64,000 nt of DNA from Trichomonas vaginalis G3 (lineage: Eukaryota > Parabasalia > Trichomonadida > Trichomonadidae): NCBI RefSeq assembly GCF_026262505.1, contig NC_067203.1, forward strand, positions 7,068,001 through 7,132,000. Reading direction: 5' to 3'. The position numbers were made by a program, and so were the translations under genes. Below the pieces are notes generated by a model. It had not been told where the DNA came from and made no database searches. It saw nothing but the letters and a program-made list of their open reading frames with translations. Below, in pieces: positions 1 to 10,304 of this stretch; position 1 is the first letter of the stretch; every line of letters starts with the position of its first letter.

Positions 1-1847
1 CACAACAACAACCACAAACAGAGCAAGGACATAAAAGAAGTAGAGAACAAGGAAACCAAGAATTCTTAAAAATGCTTAAAGAAGAGTGTGGTTTCCCAGA
101 TACTGTTGACTTTAGTGACAGATATAAAGAAGCTATTGGAAAGTTCAAGGATGGAAATACTGACCCGAACCTATTTAGCTTTATGGCTCAGCACCAAAAC
201 GGATATAATCTCAAACCTGGAAAATACAAGCTCGCTAAGGGATATGATTTAATAGCATATCATCCAAATGACATGGATGAATTTACTCCGAGATATTTGA
301 TGTCAGAGCTAAATGACAATTCAACTTTCGTCATGAAACGCGTAAAAAATAGAGACGGAACGAAAGAACAAAAGCTTATGAATGCGGATGACGTAGATAG
401 GGAAATTGTTGAAAACGGTCTCGGAATATATGAAATGCCAGCAGATGAGGTACAAGAAACTCCACAGGAAGAAGTTCAGATACAACCAGACATGGAAGAA
501 ATAGTTCAGCAACAACAGCTAGAAGAGCCTGAAGGAAACGAACAAGTCCTCCTTTGGAAACTAACTTCACAGAACTAGATGAAGATTTGGAACAGCCGAA
601 AAATCTTGACCCTCAACAAGAGTATGCGGAGAATATGGAATATTTCCAAGAGTCTAAAAAAAATTCGGCTGACATAGTAGAAGAATATCGAAAAATGTTT
701 GCCGACATACAAAAGACTCCAACACCAGATGAAAATATTCAGCATAGAATGGAAGAACTGAAAAAAATGTACACAAATACAACAACCCTTTTTACTTACG
801 AGCATTTAACGTTCAATCTTCGGATGAACTCGGTGAAATAAAAGGTTAAATTTCAAGAAAACATATAGAAATGAAACATTGTTTAAAGTTCATTCAGAAC
901 CTAACCAAGATGGAAACAAACCTACTTTTGTTTCTGCAGACGATGGAACTACAATGAGATGGGGTCATAAAGCTAATCCGGATAGGTGGTTCATAAACTT
1001 ACAACCACAATTCCAAGAAGTTGTAGACGCAATGGAAGTCAATGGTGAACCAGATATAGCTGGTATTTTCAGCGCGGCTTTAATGCCATTGAAAGATATG
1101 AAACATGCAGATATTTTGGACCAGTATGAAATGAACATGGCTGATGGAAATATAACACCTGACGTTCTAGAACATTTATCTCAAAGAACTACACAGAACC
1201 ATAGAGATGGTATATTTGGTGAAGAGTTTTAGAAAGAAAGTTAGGGAGAGAAGGAAGAGAACCTATTGTACATGACCTTGCAAACGAAAGTTTACAAAAT
1301 GTCATAAAAACTTACTTTGCAGACATGAACGAGAAGGGATGAATATTTAAGAAAACTCAAATGGACAGTACCAAATGAAATGTTAGTATTGAAAAATGTT
1401 CCTTGACAAAATAAAACCAACTACAGAAATAAACGACGCAAGACTGAAAGATTGGGTAAAAGCTTTCCCATTCACAAAAGATATAGTTGGTAACATGGAA
1501 AGAAAACCAGAATGGCTACAAAAACATATATTTGGAAACGAGCATATTCCATATGGACAGGCACTGTTTGAAGAGCTTGAACCGGAAACTCAGGAAAGAG
1601 TCATGCAAACAATACGCGAAGACTCAAATACAGACTATGACAAACTCTTTCTAGGATATAGGTTACCTGAGATGGGCGACCAGAGCCAAAAGGCAAAAAG
1701 GACATGGGAAATTTGCAACATACTAGATGAACATAATGCAAAGATGCAACAACTTCAAGCAGAGGGCAATGAAGGAAAAAGAAGAGTTAAAAACTCAGTC
1801 AGGAAGAAAGTAAAGCTTGGTCCAGTGGGTTCTATTATGACATATAA
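1..1847 (+). pseudogene. Large P/Q-rich, charged structural-type protein (partial, interrupted)
   Basis: This is the downstream part of a large gene, entering from the left edge. The readable segments are strongly charged and coiled-coil-like, with a Q/E-rich stretch (roughly 450-560) and a Lys/Arg-rich tail. The better-covered counterpart at 46089-49293 adds an A/K-rich coiled coil and a P/Q/H-rich linker. It lies just upstream of, and in the same direction as, the major capsid gene. A virion structural or scaffold role is inferred from position and composition only; I do not recognise the family. The frame is not continuous. Confidence 0.6.
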
Positions 1848-1879
1848 ATCCAACTATTCTATATTTTTACTCATATGAA

Positions 1880-3476
1880 ATGTACGCCGCTCAGAATATA
1901 ACGCCAACAGTTTTGGATGCTATGAATGGAAATGTTTCCGAATGGTATAACGAATGCGACAATGCCATTAGAAGGTCAGAAATAGTTCCTGGAACTTACG
2001 AATATACAACTGCTGTTTCTTATGGAAACGTAGGTGAGTTTGGAGAAGGTTCTTCAACAACAGTAGATATTGCTTGCGACAGGTTTCATATAATTTCTAT
2101 TGACAACTCTTTCTTATACGTGGAACAAGACATTGAAATAAAACCTTCTGCCAAGTTGTCTGACAAGAAAGGTTGCAATGGAATTTTCTATGTCGGATAC
2201 CAATATGCTCCAGAAGTTTTCATGGGATATAAGATATATTCTAACTCTGACTTAGTTCAAACAGTAACATGGGCAAACTATGAATGGTTCGCTTTGAGAA
2301 ACTCAGTACAACCACAAGCTAGAGAACAAACAGACCAGTATGCAACTATTGAGAAAATAAGAAGACTTGACCCTAACGTTCCAGGAGTTTATGTTAACCT
2401 TTCTGGACAAACTGCAGCAGCAGTAACCAAAGTAAAACTGAAACTTAGAGTTCCTTTGTCATCTTTCCTCATCTTCAGGTTTTTAAGATACTTGCCAAAC
2501 TGGGCAGGAAAAATTTCTATCGAACTTACTCCAAGCAAAAATAACTTAGTCATTGCACCAACACAAGACCCATTCACTCTTACAGACGTAGGGCAAATCA
2601 AACGTCATTCGCCGACTTTTGCAAACAAAGTTGACTTAGACTTTGGTTTCTCAAACCTCAACACTGAAGTAAACTATTATTTCAATGCTGCTGGAACTGC
2701 TTGGGACCCAGTTAAGTTCACATGCGAAAAGTTTGAATGCAAGAGAATAGAAAGCAGACTTGCAGTCTATATGTTGGACCCAGATATTTCAAATGCTTTA
2801 GCTGCCAAATATATTGCAGTTCCACTTATGTTCCCTATACACCAAATATCTGTCAAAGACTTTGCAGGTGAAGTTGGAAACCAAAGTGCTGACCCAGGTG
2901 CAAGAACAGATATTGCTTAACAACTGCAATGAAACATGCAGATACTATGTTTGTACTGTTCAGACGAACTATAAATGACTATTCTTGTTCTACAACCCTG
3001 GTATTAAATACCATATAAACATAGATGGCAAATACTATCCAAGAGAAGAATATTCTACAGTTGAGGATATGAGGTCATACAACTTGACATTAGATGCTAT
3101 GAACTTTAACAACAACTTCACAACAACCATTAACCCTGAAATGCAAAGTTCTATTATGCCATATGTGAAAGTATGGACTCATACAGGAGGTCAAAAAACT
3201 CAATATACAAATGGAGACCGTTCAAACTTTTGGCTTGGCATTCCATTTGCTGACTCAGAAGACTTTATGGGTGGTATTTCAACTGTTGGTACAGTTCAAA
3301 TACAATATACTGGTGACAGAGACGGTCCAGATGAATTGAGAGCAAAGAAGTTTACAAAACCAATAGCACTTTTCACGGAAGATGCTCTTTTGAAGATTCG
3401 TTCGATGAAACCTGCTGGGGCTCCTCAGATTGGTAAACGAGCTTCCATCGAGCAGATTTTGGCAGCAGGTCAGTAA
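1880..3476 (+). pseudogene. Major capsid protein, double-jelly-roll type (interrupted)
   Basis: Major capsid protein of about 530 residues. The beta-rich sequence is full of aromatic and Asn residues, with runs such as RVPLSSFLIFRFLRYLPNW and KYIAVPLMFPIHQISVKD, as expected of the double-jelly-roll capsid proteins of Polintons and related viruses. It begins at an ATG a few bases after an AT-rich leader and follows the large structural gene on the same strand; the penton-like gene lies 0.9 kb downstream, so capsid genes cluster. The assignment combines length, composition and neighbourhood and would need a profile search to confirm. The frame is not continuous. Confidence 0.75.
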
Positions 3477-3539
3477 GTTGTTCTTGAACTGACTTCTCTC
3501 CGTCAAATATTGACAGTACGCCAGTTTTGACATAATATT

Positions 3540-3786
3540 GTATTAAAACTTACCTTTAGAAATATCGGTCAGTTTTGTTGTTATATTTTTGTCTGCTTCA
3601 AGAACTTTCACCATTTCAGTTATACCAACTTTCTTTGCTTTATGAAAATATTTTGGTTCAGCAAAGACTGCTATTCTATAACATTTTCCATTGTTTGTGT
3701 AAAGAACTATTCTGTCAATGATTGTATTGTTTGTGTGTATAAACTTTGTTTTGCTTCAATTCGAAGAGATACTCAAATACGTCCAT
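3540..3786 (-). pseudogene. Small unknown protein (interrupted); counterpart at 44144-44389
   Basis: Minus-strand gene between the capsid gene and the next plus-strand gene. It is best seen in the M2 counterpart, which encodes an 81-aa Lys/Tyr-rich protein beginning MDVFEYLFELKQ. Its start lies only 18 bp from the divergent start of the 3805 gene, so the two probably share a promoter. Family unknown. Confidence 0.4.
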
Positions 3787-3804
3787 CTTTTTATTCTAAG
3801 TAAA

Positions 3805-4386
3805 ATGTCATTTCCGAAAAATAGAAGCGTAAGTGTTTCAAAAGGTTTAATGGCGGTGGCAGATGTGAAGTTAAATTCACCAACTCAAACAAACAGTCAA
3901 AGTGTTGTTGTCAATGTCAAAGAAAGAGATGTTGAAGTGGGGAAACCATACGAAGACGAAGATGGTATAACAATAGTTCCTGTAAAAGAACAACCAACAT
4001 ACCCTGAAGTTAGCAGAGACTTAAGTTCTGTTGCAGATATTCGAAACGACTACCAACAACTTAAAGACAAACTTAAAACTCAGGAGAAGATTTGTCAAGC
4101 TTTGGGTATAATGTTAAACTTGGTCGAGCACAACCCTGTAAAAGTGAACTCATATGTCATCGCACCTCATGAAATTTTGAAAGAACTATTGAAACTTTTG
4201 ACAGAGGCAGACGATATAAACATCAAAGAAATAGAACCCGACATTGCTTGCTGTGGTGTTTCATATAATGTCATTGACAAGATATACGTTATGAAAGGAG
4301 GTGAAACGTTGAACTTAAAATATAGTTTCCCAGACGTCATAAAAATATTTGACGACCACAACATTTCATTAAAATTTAGTTGCTAA
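3805..4386 (+). CDS. Unknown 193-aa protein between the capsid genes
   Basis: I chose the ATG at 3805 (protein begins MSFPKNRSVSVSKG); the open frame extends upstream but that part is AT-rich leader. The first 60 residues are polar and low-complexity, followed by a short coiled coil near residues 85-105 (SVADIRNDYQQLKDKLKTQE) and a compact C-terminal domain with two neighbouring Cys. It is followed 4 bp later by the penton-like gene, which suggests co-expression. A minor virion protein is possible from position. No family recognised. Confidence 0.6.
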   Translation: MSFPKNRSVSVSKGLMAVADVKLNSPTQTNSQSVVVNVKERDVEVGKPYEDEDGITIVPVKEQPTYPEVSRDLSSVADIRNDYQQLKDKLKTQEKICQALGIMLNLVEHNPVKVNSYVIAPHEILKELLKLLTEADDINIKEIEPDIACCGVSYNVIDKIYVMKGGETLNLKYSFPDVIKIFDDHNISLKFSC

Positions 4387-4390
4387 GTAA

Positions 4391-5193
4391 ATGGCAGAAG
4401 ACATAGTGGTTTATACTATTACGACTAAAAACCCTGAGTCATATAATTCTATAACAACAAACTTACAAAGTCCTCAAGGACGATATTGTAAACTGACCTT
4501 AAACACGATGACGACTAAAGCCTGTTTTGCTCTTTTGACACCAGAAGACTTTGTTGTTGTGAATGGTAAAAAATACTTCTTTGAAGATACTTACTCAGAT
4601 ATACCACCAACAGGTTTTGTTGACTTATTTAATACTTTAAGGACGGATGTAACATGTGCTGCAACTAGAGCAGGTTTCATTATGTTTGGATGTCCGACTG
4701 AGTTTAGTATAAACGATATGAGCTATAATACAAAACTTATATCTGGTTTTTACTACCAACAGTTTCCTATAACAGGAAAAGGTGTCATACAAGGAATGTC
4801 TGTTCCATTGACTTTAAGTACACCTATTTTATATATTGTTTCAAACTTAGGTTCAAAGTGCTATTCGAATGTCGACAGAAACTACTATGACCAAAAGATA
4901 CTCATGCGTATAAACAACACTTTCTCTGCTGGTTTGCCTATTGTTCATTCGAATGCAGAGTTTTCAGCTTTAGTAAACTCAAACACTTTAGCAAACATAA
5001 ACTTAACCTTAGTTGACGCAAACTTTGTTCCTGTAAAACTTTTATGTCCTATGTATTTGTCAATGACGGCAGAAAGTTTCGAATTGGAAGATGCAACTGG
5101 TGAAAGTATTGTATTACAAGAACAACTTCAACAACAAATAGCTCAAGAACAACAAATGCAACAAATGCTCAAGAACAACAAAGTCAAGAATAA
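4391..5193 (+). CDS. Penton-like minor capsid protein (candidate)
   Basis: Roughly 265-aa beta-rich protein with many short hydrophobic strands, several Thr/Asn-rich loops and a conserved-looking run NINLTLVDANFVPVKL near residue 200, followed by a Gln-rich tail. Size, strand-rich composition and a position next to the major capsid gene match the single-jelly-roll penton protein that Polintons usually carry. That assignment is inference from family gene order. It is directly followed by an A/T hairpin leader and the helicase gene. The counterpart at 42744-43541 keeps a clean frame. Confidence 0.6.
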
Positions 5194-5222
5194 AAAAAAT
5201 ATTTTTTTTTATTTTTATAAAA
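5191..5222 (+). promoter_or_regulatory. A-run/T-run leader before the helicase
   Basis: A run of A, then T-rich DNA ending in TTTTTATAAAA immediately before the helicase ATG. Almost the same leader precedes the polymerase gene (31740-31767 and 16073-16102 on minus), and a relative precedes 38365 and 9550. Because it is shared by replication genes it may be a promoter class; the effect is inferred. Confidence 0.45.
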
Positions 5223-6458
5223 ATGTACAGAATAGATGTTTCAGATTTTTATGACTTCCAAGCGTTCAGAAATATGTGTCCATTTCGAGACTATAACAAA
5301 GCAGTCGAGAATTTGAAACGTTTAGTCATTTATGTCGACTCTGCCCCAGAATGTTATGTCATGAAAGAATGGGATGTTGTCTTTAACAAACCAAGAGCGA
5401 CAATAGTTTCAGAACAAGAATGTAGACAGAAACTTAAGAAAATAAAAGTCGTACAAGTTGGCATGAAGATGTTAGATGCTTGGGATATCTTATTGTCAAA
5501 GTTAGAAGATTTTTCAGTTCGTGGTATAAAGTTCTATACACCTTCTCCAAACTTCTATTCTATCTTCACTGGATATAAATACGAACAAGTAGAATGGAAA
5601 GAAAATATTATAGAAGCTTGGTTAGACCATGTCAAAGAAATTATATGCAATGGAAACGAAAGAGTCTATGAGTATATCTTATGTTGGTTTGCAAACATCT
5701 TACAACATCCAAGTGCTAAAAATGAAACTGCTCTCATTATAATTGGAAAACAAGGAACTGGTAAGAATACTTTCTTTACAGATATTTTGTGCAAACTGTT
5801 AGAGGGCTATTCGAATCCGAATATGACAAACTTAGAAAACATCTGCGGTAAATTTAACTCTTCAATAGAGAATATGAAACTTATAGTATGTAACGAACTT
5901 CAAAGTATAGATACAACAAAAGTTTTGAACTCAGATGCTTTGAAGAGTCTTATAACAGACAAAGTTGGAGTTGTTGAAAGAAAATATAAAGACCAAAGAG
6001 TTTGTGAAAATGTTGCAAATTTCATCATGGTTTCAAACAATGCCGTTCCGATGAAGTTAGAAAGTTCTGACAGAAGATATGTAGTTGTCAGAACGTCAGA
6101 AGCTCATATGCAAGATACAGAATATTTTGACGACTTAGCAGAAACTTTGACACCTAACTTTTACAACCACTTGTTCTCATATTTCATGACATTAGATATT
6201 TCTAAGTTCAATCCAAGACAAATTCCACATACCGAAGAAAGACAAACATTGTTAGAAGCAAACAAGAGTATTTATGAACTGTTTATAGATGAGACTAACT
6301 TTGAGTGTTTAGATGAAAGGTCATTGTACGATGAATATAAACAGTATTGTCAAGAATATGGTTATATGGCAGCTTCTAAACGAACATTCTTGGCAAATGT
6401 CAAAAATCTTTTAGATGTTCAGAATGGCGTATATACAAAGAAAAATTTTTCTGAGTAA
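5223..6458 (+). CDS. Superfamily 3 helicase (D5-like primase/helicase C-terminal region)
   Basis: 411-aa replicative DNA helicase. The Walker A motif IIIGKQGTGKNTFF lies near residues 173-186, Walker B LIVCNEL near 220, and the SF3 motif C with its sensor Asn (NFIMVSNNAVP) near 265-275, followed by a conserved DRRYVVVR. The preceding EYILCWFANILQHPS stretch is typical of viral D5-like helicases (DUF5906 type). No primase domain is visible N-terminal to it, so this is helicase alone. It starts at the ATG 30 bp after the penton-like gene and would unwind the element's DNA for the protein-primed polymerase. The frame is open throughout. Confidence 0.85.
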   Translation: MYRIDVSDFYDFQAFRNMCPFRDYNKAVENLKRLVIYVDSAPECYVMKEWDVVFNKPRATIVSEQECRQKLKKIKVVQVGMKMLDAWDILLSKLEDFSVRGIKFYTPSPNFYSIFTGYKYEQVEWKENIIEAWLDHVKEIICNGNERVYEYILCWFANILQHPSAKNETALIIIGKQGTGKNTFFTDILCKLLEGYSNPNMTNLENICGKFNSSIENMKLIVCNELQSIDTTKVLNSDALKSLITDKVGVVERKYKDQRVCENVANFIMVSNNAVPMKLESSDRRYVVVRTSEAHMQDTEYFDDLAETLTPNFYNHLFSYFMTLDISKFNPRQIPHTEERQTLLEANKSIYELFIDETNFECLDERSLYDEYKQYCQEYGYMAASKRTFLANVKNLLDVQNGVYTKKNFSE

Positions 6459-6493
6459 ATTTAAAAAAAACATTTTTTTATCCGATAGAAAAG

Positions 6494-6913
6494 ATGACGA
6501 AATATATTTCAGTCAACAAGTACATGACAGGACTTAAAGAAGAACTAGACCCATTCGCTTATTTGAATGTTTACTTCTACCATTTTGAAAAGTCTTCATT
6601 CAGCAAAGTTTGGAACATCGAACCAGTTAAGTTTGCTATTGTGACTAAAAATGGTGCGAAATTTGAAGACTTAGACATAGAAGGTTTGTTAGCAGTCAAA
6701 GAAAATTTTGACAGAAGGTTTTCAAACCTTAAAGAAGGCAAAGCATACAAACTTGTTATACCTTATGAACCAAAGAAAGCAGACGACTATGAATATTATG
6801 AGTCTAAGATAGTTGAAGTTCAAGGTAAATTGGGTAAAAAGATTTTAGAGTCTAAACCAGTGTTTGCTCCTAAAGAGGAAGAGAACATTGACATTGACCC
6901 AGAAATGTTCTAA
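6494..6913 (+). CDS. Unknown 139-aa protein downstream of the helicase
   Basis: Compact protein with a globular N-terminal part (LDPFAYLNVYFYHFEKS near residues 18-35, then KFAIVTKNGAKFEDLDIEG) and an acidic C-terminus ending DIDPEMF. It follows the helicase by 35 bp on the same strand and may be a replication accessory such as an ssDNA-binding protein; that is a guess from size, acidic tail and position. It converges on the minus-strand gene at 6930, with both stops in one palindrome. Confidence 0.65.
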   Translation: MTKYISVNKYMTGLKEELDPFAYLNVYFYHFEKSSFSKVWNIEPVKFAIVTKNGAKFEDLDIEGLLAVKENFDRRFSNLKEGKAYKLVIPYEPKKADDYEYYESKIVEVQGKLGKKILESKPVFAPKEEENIDIDPEMF

Positions 6914-6932
6914 AAATAAAATTTTATTTTTA
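6911..6932. terminator. 22-bp palindrome holding both convergent stop codons
   Basis: A perfect 22-bp A/T palindrome whose first three bases are the TAA stop of the plus gene and whose last three are the stop of the minus gene. It offers AATAAA on both strands. The same palindrome occurs at 41022-41043. In trichomonads the cleavage signal sits at or next to the stop codon, so this is probably a two-way 3'-end signal. Confidence 0.5.
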
Positions 6933-7390
6933 CATGTCAAATTTCTTTTTCTCTGGAACTGGTTCAGGTTCTTTCTTCTCTTCTACTTTCTTTTCTTTCT
7001 TTTCTTTCTTTTCTCTCTTCTTCTTCTTTTCTGGTGGAGTTATGTCAAATTTCTCAGAACCATATTTATGTAAAAGTTCTTTGTCCTTTAATAGCTCTTC
7101 TATTCTGTTTTCTATTTCATCTTCAAGAACAGCGCATGTGCCTTCTTTGCATTCTAAGAACTTTTGTTGGACTTCATCTTTCCAATCGGCGTCATCTCTG
7201 TCAACAAGTCTGTCATTGACAAATTTTAAGACTGCTCTTTGTAATGTTTTATGGTTCTTGTCATATTCCCAGAAACAGAACTTTAGAACAAATTCACCTT
7301 TCTTGTTTACACTATGTAGATTTTATGGTCGACAGATGTTTTGCTGTCGAAAAGTTTGTCTCGAATATAGATAGCGAAATCGCTAGACAT
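6930..7390 (-). pseudogene. Lys/Glu-rich unknown protein (interrupted)
   Basis: Minus-strand gene whose C-terminal third is a Lys/Glu-rich tail (EKKKREKKEKK-like). The N-terminal part appears globular (starting MSSDFAIYIRDKLFDS). Its 5' end overlaps the 5' end of the ATPase gene on the opposite strand. The basic tail suggests nucleic-acid contact; family unknown. The frame is not continuous. Confidence 0.5.
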
Positions 7391-8301
7391 TTTCAAAAAG
7401 ATAAAAATTTTAATTTTTCTAAAAATATGTTAGAAAAAAAGTTTGCTGACATTGACAAAAAATTTGAGAATGTTTTAAACAAGAACAAGAGGAAGTTGGA
7501 AAATGCTCAGATAAAACCCATACATGACAAGTTCTTATTTGCTCAGAATGGTATAACAGGTCTAATCGCACCACCTGGGTCGGGTAAGACTTTCACTTAT
7601 CTTAAAATGGCTGCACAACAACAAGAACTAGATGAGAAGAACCCATTCTATGAGTTAGTTGTTATTTGTAGTACTTCTGGTCAATTTGACCAAACCGTCA
7701 ATTCGTTCAAAGATATTATAAAAAAGTCTAAGTTAGTATCTATAAAAGACTCTGAGTTGTTAGATTGGATAAAGAAGTACCAAAGAAGAGTTTTGAAGTA
7801 CAATGCTATAAATGAGTATATAAATTCGAAGTTTAAAGACCCAAATGAGGAAATGCAGAGAATATTAGAGAAGAAACACTTCAGAAACAAACAGAAAGAG
7901 ATAGAATACATTTCGAAGAAATTGCAATCTTACGATTGGAAGACTTACCCTCATAGATGTCTTCTTATTTAGATGACTTTGCTTCTCATCCTTTGTTAAA
8001 GAACAGAGAACAAGATATGTGTCGAATTCTTAAGAAGCTCAGACACTTTAACATCTCAGTTGTCATTTGTGTACAGACAGCAAAGAGTTTAAGTAAGGAT
8101 GTAAAGAGAATACTTACTGACATTGTACTTTTCCCTGGATTGTCCGAAGACGATTTCATGGAACTTATGAAAGAGTCCATGGCAGGTAAGTTTGACAGAC
8201 ATGAACTATGGGAGAAGTACAAAGTCATACAAGACCCTCATACTTCTTTCAGAATTCATATCTACGCAAACAAAGTTCAAATTGTAAAAAGTCAAGCTTG
8301 A
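7325..8301 (+). pseudogene. Genome-packaging ATPase (A32/FtsK-HerA type, interrupted)
   Basis: Packaging ATPase of about 325 residues. The Walker A motif is GLIAPPGSGKT near residues 80-90 and the Walker B region is CLLILDDF in the counterpart at 39669-40643. A conserved run FNISVVICVQTAKSLSKDVK follows, as in A32-like ATPases that pump DNA into double-jelly-roll capsids. Its presence beside capsid and penton genes supports a virion-forming ancestor. The frame is interrupted here. Confidence 0.8.
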
Positions 8302-8306
8302 AAAAT
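8276..8306 (+). repeat. 31-bp direct repeat, copy at ATPase 3' end
   Basis: The last 31 bases around the ATPase stop recur exactly at 9802-9832 in the same orientation. Together they bracket the palindrome modules and the gene at 8637-9550. In M2 the second copy is at 38012-38042. Confidence 0.75.
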
Positions 8307-8636
8307 AAAGAGTGCATCTACCCTACTTGTTTGAAGTTGTCAAAATACTCTCTTATTTTTTACGATTTTCATGAGTTTTGGCTACCCCTGTAAAAGTCGG
8401 TCTAGAGAAATTTCATGAAATTTGGTCATTTTTTTCAGCAAAAATATATTTTAGGGTAGAAGGTTAGATCTAACCTGTTTTCTAACCTCTTTTCTACCCC
8501 ATATGTCCTTACTGAAAAAGTACGTGTTCCATATGTCATTTTACTCAGAATTTTACTCAGAATTCAATAAAAATATATTTTAGGGTAGATGGTTAGATCT
8601 AACCTGTTTTCTAACCTCTTTTCTACCCCAGTTATT
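8302..8636. other. Intergenic stretch between convergent genes
   Basis: No gene seen. It holds two palindrome modules (8441-8632), each with the core GGTTAGATCTAACC (8462-8475 and 8591-8604), separated by a stretch repeating ATTTTACTCAGAATT. The rest is AT-rich. The M2 equivalent is 39280-39668. Confidence 0.7.
8441..8632. repeat. GGTTAGATCTAACC palindrome modules (two copies)
   Basis: Each module has the order TATATTTTAGGGTAGA, the 14-bp palindrome GGTTAGATCTAACC, then TTTTCTAACC and TTTTCTACCCC half-sites. Half-sites are spaced about one helical turn apart, as in a multimer binding site. Function unknown. Confidence 0.7.
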
Positions 8637-9550
8637 TTATAAGCGTTTTACATGGTAAACATTGTGAATTCGTGAAATTCTAAACAATTTCGTAGCTTCT
8701 ATTTCTTCTGTCAGTATGTCAAAAGTTTTCACAATGCCGAATGTTTCTTTATATTTCTTCTTGACATCAGATAGAAGGAAATCGTCAGCTGTTGGATAGT
8801 TTTTGTTTAGAAATGTCAACATGTCCATTTTATCTTCTGCTGGTTTCTCTGCTTCTTCCTTTAAATCAGCATAGTCGTTTCGCATTCTTTCTATCTCTTT
8901 GACGGAGTAGTTATATTTCCTCATTGCTGCTTTACATTTTGAACATTGTGGGTTCATTTTAGCATTGTACATTGAAATTTGACCTGCTAAAACAACTAAG
9001 GCGTCAATGGTTTTCTTTAACTCAAAAGTTGCTGGTTTTATCTGTTCGTTCCATACTTTACCTCTTTTATCTTTATCTCTTATCTGCCATACACATTTTG
9101 CAACTAACGAAACAAAGTTGTCGTAGGTCTTAAATTCTTCAGATTTGTATATGTCAGAGATGTTCTTATATAACATATCGCAATCTTTGTCCATGACTTT
9201 GTGGTTGCAATGAAATCCAAGAAACTCATAGTTAACCTTACGTATGAACTTCTTTATTTCTACTGAGTCAGTTGCTTTGACTTCTATTTCATCGAATTCT
9301 GGAATAGTAAGCTTTTGTTGTTGTATTTCAGGAAGTTTAGGTAGATGGTCAATAATATCCTGCATTTCATAAAGATATTCTTCATCTGTTTCATCTTTTG
9401 CACTACAGTTTAGATCTCCTTGGAGAAGTTCCTGCTTTATCTTCTGGATTTCTTTTCGAAAGTATATGAAGAAGGAATGAAGCTTTTCATCTCTACTAAC
9501 ATTGAAGTTGGGTTCATGACTAACGAGTTTGGTGCTGTTGTTGCTAACAT
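8637..9550 (-). CDS. Unknown 304-aa-class protein in a repeat-bounded cassette
   Basis: The likely start is the ATG at 9550 (protein begins MLATTAPNSLVMNPTS), after an A/T hairpin leader. The protein is mostly helical and charged, with a central motif MNPQCSKCKAAMRKYN (a CxxC pair that could bind metal) followed by a coiled coil. It is flanked on both sides by palindrome modules and by 31-bp direct repeats, so it looks like a cassette inserted between the ATPase and the next gene. A continuous frame is best seen in the counterpart at 38365-39279. Family not recognised. Confidence 0.6.
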
Positions 9551-9631
9551 GTTCTTACAATAAAAATAAAAAAATATTTTTTTAAAAAAACCAACTTTAT
9601 TTTTTATTTCGGGAAAACTCATGACAAATTC

Positions 9632-9795
9632 AAGAGGGTAGAAAAGAGGTTAGAAAACAGGTTATATCTAACCTTCTACCCTAAACATTATTTTTGCCGA
9701 ATTCTGTATAAAATTCATGACAAATTCAAGAGGGTAGAAAAGAGGTTAGAAAACAGGTTAGATCTAACCTTCTACCCTAAAATATATTTTTGGGT
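9632..9795. repeat. Two tandem GGTTAG-type palindrome modules
   Basis: Two modules in tandem. The second has the exact core GGTTAGATCTAACC (9756-9769) and the first the variant GGTTATATCTAACC (9660-9673). They are in the opposite orientation to the modules at 8441-8632, so the pair brackets the 8637-9550 gene as inverted repeats. Confidence 0.7.
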
Positions 9796-9801
9796 GTAAA
9801 A

Positions 9802-9832
9802 TTCAAATTGTAAAAAGTCAAGCTTGAAAAAT
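9802..9832 (+). repeat. 31-bp direct repeat, second copy
   Basis: An exact repeat of 8276-8306, the ATPase 3' end, now isolated from the ATPase. It marks the far edge of the cassette. Confidence 0.75.
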
Positions 9833-9846
9833 CTAAGTGTTTAGTC

Positions 9847-10025
9847 TTAGTAAGATGGTAGCTTCTTAAAGCATATGCCGTCCTTGAGTTTTATGTACGT
9901 GAAGAGAAGTACAATGAATTCAATTACGAGTACAATTGCAATGACAACTAAGGCAACTATTTTTGTCTTTTGCCAGCAAGGTACTTCTTCTCTTCCAATG
10001 GTTCGGCAGAACTATACTCACTCAT
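9847..10025 (-). pseudogene. Small single-pass membrane protein
   Basis: The counterpart at 37818-37997 is a clean 59-aa protein: a polar N-terminus (MSEYSSAEPLEEKKYPCWQ), then one long hydrophobic helix of Ile/Val/Leu (near residues 24-46), then a short tail. Here the frame is disturbed. A membrane or virion-membrane role is inferred. Confidence 0.55.
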
Positions 10026-10068
10026 GAGAAATGCCAAAACGGTTTAATAGAAAAAGTGTTATTTTTTC

Positions 10069-10263
10069 ATGTCCGAAGACTCGAAGGTGCAACACTTCCA
10101 AAATACCGACGAACTCAGAAGAGCAGCATGGCAGTATGTTCTTGACAACTTCTTTGAGTTCTCCAGGCACACCTTGGAAAATGCTGAAGAACTCCGACAC
10201 AGAGAATTTGGAGAAATTGCACTCCAATACTACCTTGACAAACAAAGGGTAAACAAAGGGTAA
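10069..10263 (+). CDS. Unknown 64-aa helical protein
   Basis: Begins MSEDSKVQHFQNTDELRRAA and ends in a short basic tail. It is almost entirely predicted helix with a regular charge pattern. It starts 43 bp from the divergent membrane-protein gene and is the first of a rightward run of small genes. An AAAAAGTG-type motif precedes it. No family recognised. Confidence 0.55.
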   Translation: MSEDSKVQHFQNTDELRRAAWQYVLDNFFEFSRHTLENAEELRHREFGEIALQYYLDKQRVNKG

Positions 10264-10304
10264 AATAAGACTAAAAACTTAACGTTTAAAAAGTGACATT
10301 TTTA

